NCBI GenBank assembly: GCA_030950745.1
Contig: JAUZQZ010000002.1
Coordinates: forward strand, 1 to 51,241
From: Mariprofundaceae bacterium
GTDB lineage: Bacteria; Pseudomonadota; Zetaproteobacteria; Mariprofundales; Mariprofundaceae
Length of the DNA stretch: 51,241 nucleotides
Direction of reading: 5' to 3'
The position numbers and the translations under genes were made by a program. Below the pieces are notes generated by a model that worked only from the letters and a program-made list of their open reading frames with translations, was not told the origin of the DNA and ran no database searches. Of the stretch, positions 20,969 through 28,866 are shown in pieces (position 1 is the first letter of the stretch; every line of letters begins with the position of its first letter).

Positions 20969-23900
20969 TTATGTTCTGGCATCGCATTTTCTGCTTGGGA
21001 GGTGTTGCAGAAACCAGCAAGCGGCATGTTTGACATCCATGCCGATACCAACGGTGGCAGGAATGGAGATCAGCGTGATGCCAGTAGAGAATATCAGTCC
21101 CCACGATAATGCCAGGGCCATGGGTGCTACAAAGGGATCGAAGCCACCCCAACCGTAGGCGGTAGGCAAAAGGCCAACTACGGTGGTAACGGTGGTCAGC
21201 AGTACGGCACGTAACCTGCGTTTGCCTGCGTCATGCACTGCCGCGCGCCATGTCATGCCTTTCTCAATGCTTCGCTGGATGAACACGGCAATCACCAGAG
21301 AATCATTAACGACGACACCGGTCAACGCCACGAAGCCCATCATGGCCATGAATGAGAGCGGTTGCCCGTGCAGGAAAAAACCAACAATAATACCGATTGC
21401 ACCGAAGGGGATGGCCAGCATGACCAGCAGTGGATAGCTCACGCGGTTAAACTGAATGGCCAGGATTACGAAAATACCGGCGAGCGCATACGCAAAACTA
21501 AAGATCAGGCCATGCATGGATTCCCGCGAGCGCTCCTCTTCGCCACCCAGATGAATCTTGACCTTATCGGTTCCCATCCAGAGTTTTTTGTCGTGCATGA
21601 TCTGCGCATTAAGTTCCCTTGAGGTTATTTTGTCCGAGTCTACGTCGGCAGAAATATCAATAACCCGGTTGCCATTTTTGTGGCGGATACTGGTGACGCC
21701 GGGTAGTGTCACAAAGCGGGCGAAGGTACCCAGGGGCGTTAAGCCTCCCGTTCGATTGTGGATACCGAGGGTTTTTAAGGTTTGTACATGACGCTGGAAA
21801 CGCTCGGGATAGCGCAGCGTGATATCCACCTCCTCCTTGCCCCGGTTCAGCGTGGAAACGCGCAGTCCGTCGAAAGCCGCCCTGATATGCGTAGCGACGG
21901 TAGCCAGATTCACGCCGGCATACGCAGCGAGCTTGCGATCAAGTACAACATGGACCTCAGGATCGCCTGCGCTCAAACCGCTTTCAATGGAATGCACGCC
22001 GGAAACCTTTGTCAGATATGCCTGAAGGTGCCGTGCGGCCTGCTTTAGAACCGGGGTGGGGGCGCCGGAAAGCTCGGCATGCAGGGCGCGCCCCACGGGA
22101 GGGCCCGGACTTAGCATGACGAAATCAATCAGTAACTTCGGAAATCTCTTCGGAATCACCCGTTCGAGTCGGTGCATGACCGTGAAGGCGGATTCCTTGC
22201 GGGTGGAGAACGGCGTTAGAATGACCCGTACGAAAGCATAGTGGTCGCCGAACTGTTTTAAGCTGTCGCGTTCATCGGCGCTGCTTTGACCAGTGATGAT
22301 AATCGTGGTTTCGAGCAAGTCCGGGTTGATGTTCGCGCGCACCTCTCGTTCGACAGCCAGAATTTTCTGCTGCATGGATGCGAGCGTGGTTCCGGAAGGC
22401 GCCGTTACACGCAAATAGAACTGACTTTCGGCACCGGAAGGGAAAAGTTGGAATTTCATATGGCTGGTCAGCCACAGACTGCCACCGAGCGCGGCCAGCG
22501 TGATGAGAATCGTCAGGTAACGCCAGCGAACAGCGCTGCGCAGCACGACTTCATAAATACGTGTTAGCCAGTGCATGACTGCCCGCTCTTTCGGGTGGGC
22601 GCGTGCGTTGCTGACGTCACGGATATGGTTGGGAAGGATAAACAACGCCTCAAGCCAGGAAAAGGACAACAGCACAATCACGACAACCGGAATGGAAAAG
22701 ACAAACTTGCCGATGATGCCCTGCATGAACATCAGTGGCAGGAAGGCCACGATGGTGGTCAATACAGTGGCGGAGACAGGTCCGGCCAGTTCATAAGTTC
22801 CAAGGATGGCGGCACGTTTCGGCATTATGCCCTGTTCCATATGCCAGGTAGTATTTTCACCGATAATGATGGCATCGTCAACGATCAGGCCCAACGCGAT
22901 GATGAAGCCGAACATGCTAAGCAAATTGAGCGTATTGCCGAACAGAAACAGCATGAGGATGCCGGCAAAGAAGATGATGGGCAGCCCCCATGCAGTCGTA
23001 AAAGCAACAGCCGGGCGCAGAAACAGAAGCAGTACGACCAGTACCAGCACAAGGCCAATACCACCATTGCTGGTCAGTACATGCAGGCGCAATCGGGTGA
23101 CAATGGAAATGTCACGGTAGGTATGGACGCTGATATGATCACCGTATTTCTTTGGCATGGTGGTCAGATAGGTGCGTAGCCTGTCAACAAGGTCAATAAT
23201 ATCGGCATTACCTTTTTTCATAACGATCATATTGATGGCCGGCTTGCCCATGGCATCCACATAACGCTGAGGCGTAACCAGCGCTTCGCTAACGTCGGCC
23301 ACGTCACTCAGATAAACAGCATGCCCGCGATCGTTGGCGCGCAATACCAGGTGTGCGACATCGGCAGCTGATTTGAACTGACCGGATACGCGAATAATTT
23401 TTTCTTTACCTGTCGTTTTGATGGTGCCGCCGGGTGCATTAACGTTCCATCCCTGGATCAGGCGCACCACGTCCCTGGTAGAAATCCGCTGGCGCCGCAT
23501 GCGTTCGGGGTCCAGCACGATACGTATTTCTTCCTTACGTTTGCCTTGGGTAATAACGCGGGCTACGCCGGGGATATCCAGCACGTCATCCTCAATCGAA
23601 TCGGCGATGCGTTTGAGTGCCAATGGCTTGAGGTCGCCATAAACAGTGAAGGAAAGCACGGGCGCCTGTTCGGACTTGATTTCCATCAGAACGGGATCAT
23701 TGGGCAAATCGTCGGGCAGGCTGGCCCGATTGATAGCCTGCTGCACATCGGAGACGAAACGTGATCTGTCCGGGTAGTCAGGATCAATTTTAATATCAAT
23801 CTCCATGGAACCGGAGTAGGCGGTGGAGCGAATGGTTTTGATGCCATCAATCCCTTTTAGTTCACGTTCGATAGGGGTGATGACCAACCGCTCGATTTCA

Positions 23901-24073
23901 CGCGGAGAAGACCCTGGCCATGCGGCATTAATGACGACCAGATCAAAATTGATGTTCGGGAACGCTTCCCGTTGAATGGAAGTGGCGGCAAAGATGCCTC
24001 CGGCCAACAACATCAGCGACAGCATATTGACGAGCAAACTCCGCTCGACAAAAAAGGTGATCAGACGTTTCAC
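20969..24073 (-). CDS. RND-superfamily efflux transporter permease
   Basis: VKRLITFFVERSLLVNMLSLMLLAGGIFAATSIQREAFPNINFDLV; GLIVDDAIIIGEN; ALTGVVVNDSLVIAVFIQ. GTG start at 24073 overlaps the TGA of the upstream tolC-like gene. Confidence 0.93.
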   Translation of the reverse strand: MKRLITFFVERSLLVNMLSLMLLAGGIFAATSIQREAFPNINFDLVVINAAWPGSSPREIERLVITPIERELKGIDGIKTIRSTAYSGSMEIDIKIDPDYPDRSRFVSDVQQAINRASLPDDLPNDPVLMEIKSEQAPVLSFTVYGDLKPLALKRIADSIEDDVLDIPGVARVITQGKRKEEIRIVLDPERMRRQRISTRDVVRLIQGWNVNAPGGTIKTTGKEKIIRVSGQFKSAADVAHLVLRANDRGHAVYLSDVADVSEALVTPQRYVDAMGKPAINMIVMKKGNADIIDLVDRLRTYLTTMPKKYGDHISVHTYRDISIVTRLRLHVLTSNGGIGLVLVLVVLLLFLRPAVAFTTAWGLPIIFFAGILMLFLFGNTLNLLSMFGFIIALGLIVDDAIIIGENTTWHMEQGIMPKRAAILGTYELAGPVSATVLTTIVAFLPLMFMQGIIGKFVFSIPVVVIVLLSFSWLEALFILPNHIRDVSNARAHPKERAVMHWLTRIYEVVLRSAVRWRYLTILITLAALGGSLWLTSHMKFQLFPSGAESQFYLRVTAPSGTTLASMQQKILAVEREVRANINPDLLETTIIITGQSSADERDSLKQFGDHYAFVRVILTPFSTRKESAFTVMHRLERVIPKRFPKLLIDFVMLSPGPPVGRALHAELSGAPTPVLKQAARHLQAYLTKVSGVHSIESGLSAGDPEVHVVLDRKLAAYAGVNLATVATHIRAAFDGLRVSTLNRGKEEVDITLRYPERFQRHVQTLKTLGIHNRTGGLTPLGTFARFVTLPGVTSIRHKNGNRVIDISADVDSDKITSRELNAQIMHDKKLWMGTDKVKIHLGGEEERSRESMHGLIFSFAYALAGIFVILAIQFNRVSYPLLVMLAIPFGAIGIIVGFFLHGQPLSFMAMMGFVALTGVVVNDSLVIAVFIQRSIEKGMTWRAAVHDAGKRRLRAVLLTTVTTVVGLLPTAYGWGGFDPFVAPMALALSWGLIFSTGITLISIPATVGIGMDVKHAACWFLQHLPSRKCDART

Positions 24074-25554
24074 TGTTGTGTTTTGTTGCTGGTCACGGGA
24101 ACGATATGCAACGTCTGCAACAACAAGCCTTCGGCCCATTGCATCTGCCGGTAGGCGAGCAGTAGCAGAATATGACTGCGAGAGGCATCAACTTCGGCGG
24201 TCAGGAGTTCACCCTCGAACTGAATCAGGTTAGCGGTACTGGAGCGGCCCTCCCGGTAACGGCGGCGTTCCGCCTCGAACATGAGTTTTTCGGCTTTAAC
24301 CCGTATCTTCGCGGCATGCCAGGTTCGCCGCTCCGTTGTGAAAGTGGTCAGCGTGCGGCTGATGTCATCTTTGATGCGTTCCAGAGCCTGCCGGTGTTCC
24401 AGCAGCACTTGTTCGCGGTCAAGGGCCGCCCGGCGGATTCCGGATCTGGCGGATCGCCTGCCCAGGGTATCGCTAAATTCCAGATCAAGGGAGGCAAAGC
24501 GGTCGCTGATACTGAATCCCTGCTTGAACGCGGTACCGGAGAGGCCATTCAATGCGCGGCTACCAAGTTTCGCTACCACGTCCAGTTGCATGCGCTCCTT
24601 ATCACGCGCTTCCGTAAGTCTTGATTCCGCAGCCTGTAATTTTGCCTCCAGATTCTTAATTTCCGGACGGTATATTTGGGCACGCCGTATGGCTTCTTCA
24701 AAATCCGGCGTATCAGATGGCACAGGTTCCTTCGTAAGGACAGACAACGGCGTATCGGGATCGCGTAACATGAGACGGTTCAGGGCGGCGATATCGCGTG
24801 CCAACGTCGCTCTTGCCTGTCTGCTGTTCATACGGCGTGTGGCCAGCAAGGCTCCGGCCTGTAGCCGATCTGCCACCTCGACCAGACCCAGCCGCTCGCG
24901 TCGGCGTTGGTCGGCCAATACACGTTTGGCCCGGGAGACTGCTTCATCCGCCAGTTTTACGTTTTCGGTATCGGAGGCAATGCCATAGTATAATTGCAGG
25001 GCCTGCAGGGCCAATTGTTCCTCTGTCGTACGCACCTGCATCAAGGCTGCTTCTTTATCTGCATGGGATGCTTCAAGTGCTTTGTTATATGCTGGTCTAC
25101 CTGCGCCGCGTAGCAGTGGATGGCGTACGGACAGGTTAATTTGGCTGCGGTAGGCCGGGTTGGGATTGGCGAGTTGAGCCGCGAACGGTGAATTGAAATC
25201 CAGTTTCCGCCGATTGTAATCCATGTTGAGTGTCACGGTGTCGCCACTGGCCAGCGGCTTGCTGATGGTGCCGATGAATTGGCGGCGCTTCGCGCTGACG
25301 GGGGCGAATTGGCTGACAAAAGGTGTCTGTTCGTCGCTGACGCTGACGGTGGCGGACAGAGCGGGGTCCAATTGGCCGGCGATGCCTTGTGCATCGGCGT
25401 CCGCGAATTGCGGTTGCAATCGGCTCAAGCTGACATCCGGGTGTCGTTCCAGCACATTTCGGATCACGGTATCCAGTCCTACAGGTTCAGCTCGTGCAGA
25501 AGCTGCTGCAAACAGTATTGTGGAACAGGACAGAAAGATGAAGACAAAACGCAT
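24070..25554 (-). CDS. TolC-family outer membrane efflux protein
   Basis: Signal peptide MRFVFIFLSCSTILFAAASARA; two OEP-type coiled-coil repeats (GYPAYNKALEASH..., YRPEIKNLEAKLQAAESRLTEARD, RRYREGRSSTANLIQFEGELLTAEVDASRS). Confidence 0.9.
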   Translation of the reverse strand: MRFVFIFLSCSTILFAAASARAEPVGLDTVIRNVLERHPDVSLSRLQPQFADADAQGIAGQLDPALSATVSVSDEQTPFVSQFAPVSAKRRQFIGTISKPLASGDTVTLNMDYNRRKLDFNSPFAAQLANPNPAYRSQINLSVRHPLLRGAGRPAYNKALEASHADKEAALMQVRTTEEQLALQALQLYYGIASDTENVKLADEAVSRAKRVLADQRRRERLGLVEVADRLQAGALLATRRMNSRQARATLARDIAALNRLMLRDPDTPLSVLTKEPVPSDTPDFEEAIRRAQIYRPEIKNLEAKLQAAESRLTEARDKERMQLDVVAKLGSRALNGLSGTAFKQGFSISDRFASLDLEFSDTLGRRSARSGIRRAALDREQVLLEHRQALERIKDDISRTLTTFTTERRTWHAAKIRVKAEKLMFEAERRRYREGRSSTANLIQFEGELLTAEVDASRSHILLLLAYRQMQWAEGLLLQTLHIVPVTSNKTQQ

Positions 25555-25645
25555 ATTCTGGATGACACCTTCCCTGACTGGCGATAGCTGCGGATATCCG
25601 AGCAGGCCGAGTTTACTCCGCAGCAGAGAAACATAGGTATTAATA

Positions 25646-25674
25646 TTGACAATGTCAACTATTGATTTAATCAA
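25646..25674. promoter_or_regulatory. Two tandem palindromes TTGAC-AAT-GTCAA and TTGAT-TTA-ATCAA, probable MarR-type operator
   Basis: 13-bp palindromes at 25646-25658 and 25662-25674, centres 16 bp apart, between divergent tolC-RND and marR-like genes. Confidence 0.7.
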
Positions 25675-25697
25675 CTATCTATCCTAATGTATGGCGC

Positions 25698-26162
25698 ATG
25701 AATGATGCCGTCGTCTCTCAACGATTTGAGGATAGTCTCGGATATCTCGTTAACCATCTGATGTATGCTTTTCGTCAGGGAATTGTCCGCAAATGCAGGG
25801 ATGCCGGTTTTGCCATTACGCATGAAGAACTGGGTGTACTGGTATTGCTCAGGAGGGAAGATGGCGCTCCGCAGACGCATCTTGCCAACATCCTGGCCAA
25901 GGATAAGGCAGTGATTACGCGCCTGCTTAACGGGCTGGTAAAAAAAGACTTCGTCGAACGTCGTCCGGACCCGGTGGACCGAAGGATTGTCCGGGCCTTT
26001 TTGACTGCCGGTGGAACAAGGGCTATTCAATGCATTCATCCCATACTTATGGATTATGTGGCGACCGCGATTCATGGCGTGCATCAGGATGAATTCAGCG
26101 CGGCATGCACCGTATTGCGCCGGATACTCAGCAATCTTCAGGAACTGAATGAGAGGGCGTAG
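25698..26162 (+). CDS. MarR-family transcriptional regulator
   Basis: THEELGVLVLLRREDGAPQTHLANILAKDKAVITRLLNGLVKKDFVERRPDPVDRRIVRAFLT winged-helix pattern. Confidence 0.93.
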   Translation: MNDAVVSQRFEDSLGYLVNHLMYAFRQGIVRKCRDAGFAITHEELGVLVLLRREDGAPQTHLANILAKDKAVITRLLNGLVKKDFVERRPDPVDRRIVRAFLTAGGTRAIQCIHPILMDYVATAIHGVHQDEFSAACTVLRRILSNLQELNERA

Positions 26163-26181
26163 CCTCACTCATTATATATAA

Positions 26182-26742
26182 TCAGGCGCGTTCCATATAT
26201 TCGCCGGTTTCCGTATTGACCTTGATTTTTGTGTTTGCCTCCAGATAGGGTGGCACCATGATGGTGGCGCCGGTTTCCAGCTTGCCGGGTTTGTAGGATC
26301 CGGTGGCTGTTTGTCCTTTAATGGAAGCGTCACATTCGATCACTTCAAGAACCACGGTTTGCGGCAGTTGCACATTCAGCGGGCGTTGTTCATGGAATTC
26401 TATGAGTACCTCGGTTTCCGGAAGCAGGTAGGGTTTTGCATCTTCAAGAAAATCTTCACCCAATTCGATTTGCTCATAGTTTTCCATATCCATAAAATGA
26501 TAGTTGCCACCATCTTCATACAAATATTGCATAGGCCGCTGGGTGAGCGTGACACGTTCAACACGCTCAGTGGAATTGAATCGTTTATTGGTTTTGTTGC
26601 CCGTTTCTACATTGCGCATTTCCACTTGCATGCAGGCTACGCCCTTACCGGGGGTTACGTGCTGGGTTTTCACAACGCGCCAGAGGATGTCATCCAGTTC
26701 CAGAATCATTCCCTTACGGATGCTCGGGGCGTTGATTTGCAT
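26182..26742 (-). CDS. efp: Translation elongation factor P
   Basis: APSIRKGMILELDDILWRVVKTQHVTPGKGVACMQVEMRNVETGNKTNKRFNSTERVER; 186 aa from MQINAPS; upstream ORF extension to 27039 rejected. Confidence 0.97.
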   Translation of the reverse strand: MQINAPSIRKGMILELDDILWRVVKTQHVTPGKGVACMQVEMRNVETGNKTNKRFNSTERVERVTLTQRPMQYLYEDGGNYHFMDMENYEQIELGEDFLEDAKPYLLPETEVLIEFHEQRPLNVQLPQTVVLEVIECDASIKGQTATGSYKPGKLETGATIMVPPYLEANTKIKVNTETGEYMERA

Positions 26743-26840
26743 CGTTGGACTCCTTAGTGTCATTGTATGCCGGAAGGGGTGGGTAACCATTCCAGAGCGG
26801 TTGTGAACATAGCCAGATTGATAGATATGGGCAAGAGGAG

Positions 26841-27647
26841 ATGGCGTTGCTGTTGCAGGATTCGATGGATCGTTTTGTTCGAACGCGGATGTTAAAAGAT
26901 GCAGAGCAGGGGAAGCTGGCTGAAGCATGCATGGAAAGTTTGGCCGATTATCTTCTGCATTATTCCGACTTGTTTCAAGATGATCCGGGCGAGATGGATG
27001 AAGGTCCGCTGGCCGACTGGGAACAGGCGCTGGATGCACACATGAGCGAGCTCATGGATGGCGATGTGGAGTTTGGCGTAGAATTGTATGGCCTTGAACT
27101 GGAGCAGCTTGAGCCGGAACACTTGCGGGATTTTTTTGGCTGGCATTTATTGCGTGAAATGAGTGGCGACGCTGCTGCGATTGAAGAATATGTGGTGGTA
27201 ACGCATCAATGGCTGGCATTTCTGGAAGAGAAGGAAAAAATCAGTCATTCAAAATACTTTGAGTTCATGGCCGTTTTGAATGAACTGGGGCCTGAATGTG
27301 AGCGTGTCGCCAAGGCTGCCCGCCTGCTGTTTCATTTTGTGCGTCTTGGAAGCGGTATCTCTCCCCGCTTGCGCGGGCAACGTTTTTCCCGCTTCATCGA
27401 GGGGCATGCCCGCATTGCAACACTTGAAACGCATCAGGTGTTCCTGAGCTTTGACAATCAGGAGGAGCGTATCGGGCCGGTACTGCTTGCCAAAGAAATT
27501 ACGGGCTTGCTCAAGCCGGGCGATGTGCTGGACGTGGAACTGGGGTTGCGTTCCGATGTGTGGATGATGGTGGATATCGGCCCGGTTTACCCAGCCAGCG
27601 TTTATGTTGAAGCCGAGGCGTTTGAACCGCTGCGCAAGGTTTCCTGA
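26841..27647 (+). CDS. Hypothetical protein, no recognised domain
   Basis: Long ORF with RBS-like GAGGAG before ATG, acidic N-terminal half; intact 268 aa. Confidence 0.75.
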   Translation: MALLLQDSMDRFVRTRMLKDAEQGKLAEACMESLADYLLHYSDLFQDDPGEMDEGPLADWEQALDAHMSELMDGDVEFGVELYGLELEQLEPEHLRDFFGWHLLREMSGDAAAIEEYVVVTHQWLAFLEEKEKISHSKYFEFMAVLNELGPECERVAKAARLLFHFVRLGSGISPRLRGQRFSRFIEGHARIATLETHQVFLSFDNQEERIGPVLLAKEITGLLKPGDVLDVELGLRSDVWMMVDIGPVYPASVYVEAEAFEPLRKVS

Positions 27648-27789
27648 AAGCACGGACTGCACGGATACGGCGGGGTGTTGGTGTTGTATGAATCAGGCAC
27701 CCTGATGCAGTACGGAGGCCCATGATTTCTTGATCCCTGTCAAGCATTTTTATATCACTTTCCACTAATATTCCATAGTTTAATTTAGC

Positions 27790-27838
27790 CTGTTCATAAA
27801 TTGGCGCGATGATCGGTCGATTCATGAATAGTCCGGGC
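27790..27838. repeat. Third, degenerate copy of the MITE-like repeat
   Basis: Shares exact 16-mer TCATGAATAGTCCGGG (27822-27837) with 4531-4546; left side GCCTGTTCATAAA resembles a decayed inverted end. Confidence 0.55.
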
Positions 27839-27858
27839 CAGTTTCCAAGGAGGAAAGC

Positions 27859-28851
27859 ATCATCACCAGACTTCCACCCCGATTATTGCCAGTGATGCTC
27901 ATAGCAAGCCTGTTGCCCCTGGCCTGTAGTAATGAAAAAAATGATGCAGTAGTTCAATCCAGACCCGAAGTGAATATCGGTCGCCTCATCTGCGGCGGCC
28001 ATCTCTCTCTGGCCATTGTTGAAAAAATGTATCAGAAAGACCTGAGCACATTTCGCCTGAAAACGATTCAAAATCATGACTGGAATGACGTGGTAAACGA
28101 CATGAAAAGCGGCAAATTGGCCGGTACATTCATTTTATCGCCACTGGCGATGAATATGATCCGCGAAGGGGTGCCGGCAAAAATCGTGATGATGGCCGAT
28201 CGCAACGGTAACGGGTTTGTGCTGTCCAAAAAGTATAAAAGCATTGCCGCACTGAAAGGGCACAAAACAGTGATAGCCGTACCGCACATATACTCTCAGC
28301 ATCATGTGTTGCTCTACCTGGCATTGAAACAGCATGGCGTGCCCTATGGAGACGTAAAAGTGGTCGGCATGCCGCCACGCGATATGATTACTTCGCTCAA
28401 ACACGGTGAAATTGACGGTTTTGTGGTTGGAGAACCGGAAGGCAACAAGTCGATCTCGCTCGGTGTCGGCTGGATGGCGTCCATCTCCCCGAAAATCTGG
28501 AAGGATCATCTCGATCATGTCTTTCTTGCCTCCAACACCTTTATCAACGATCACCCGGATCAGGTGCAGGAACTGATCACGGCGCTAAAGAAAGGCGGCA
28601 TGTTTATTGAGAGCAATCCGCACGAAGCGGCAGTGATGAGTGAAGACTATACCGGTTCCAGTGCTGCCGTATTTGAAAAGGTCTTGACCGATCCGCCGGA
28701 CTGGATTGATTATAGCGACATGATTCCAACCGATGCGCGCATTCGCGCCATGGCCGATGTCATGGTTGAGATGGGCCTCTGGGAAGATGTACCTGGTGAT
28801 CTGGCCGAATACACTGATCAGCGCTTTATCCTCAGGGCCTCTGGCCAGTAA
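27859..28851 (+). CDS. NrtA/SsuA-like ABC-type substrate-binding lipoprotein (orphan)
   Basis: Lipobox LPLAC; VNIGRLICGGHLSLAIVEKMYQKDLSTFRLKTIQNHDWNDVVNDMKSGKLAGTFILSPLAMNMIREGVPAKIVMMADRNGNGFVL...LKHGEIDGFVVGEPEG. Start uncertain: ORF track gives TTG at 27886; SD spacing favours ATC near 27859. Confidence 0.85.
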   Translation: MITRLPPRLLPVMLIASLLPLACSNEKNDAVVQSRPEVNIGRLICGGHLSLAIVEKMYQKDLSTFRLKTIQNHDWNDVVNDMKSGKLAGTFILSPLAMNMIREGVPAKIVMMADRNGNGFVLSKKYKSIAALKGHKTVIAVPHIYSQHHVLLYLALKQHGVPYGDVKVVGMPPRDMITSLKHGEIDGFVVGEPEGNKSISLGVGWMASISPKIWKDHLDHVFLASNTFINDHPDQVQELITALKKGGMFIESNPHEAAVMSEDYTGSSAAVFEKVLTDPPDWIDYSDMIPTDARIRAMADVMVEMGLWEDVPGDLAEYTDQRFILRASGQ

Positions 28852-28866
28852 TAGAAAAAGCGGCCA

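Noticed and set aside
20757-21158. 133-aa plus-strand ORF between the DHOD-like and RND genes
   Set aside because: Mostly antisense to the RND C-terminus; no RBS or domain. It is not the missing efflux adaptor.
22571-23179. 202-aa plus-strand ORF inside the RND gene
   Set aside because: Antisense to a clearly coding RND frame; His/Gln/Asp-rich composition typical of shadow ORFs.
24281-24988. 235-aa plus-strand ORF inside the TolC-like gene
   Set aside because: Antisense shadow ORF, Ser/Arg/Ala-rich with no domain signature.
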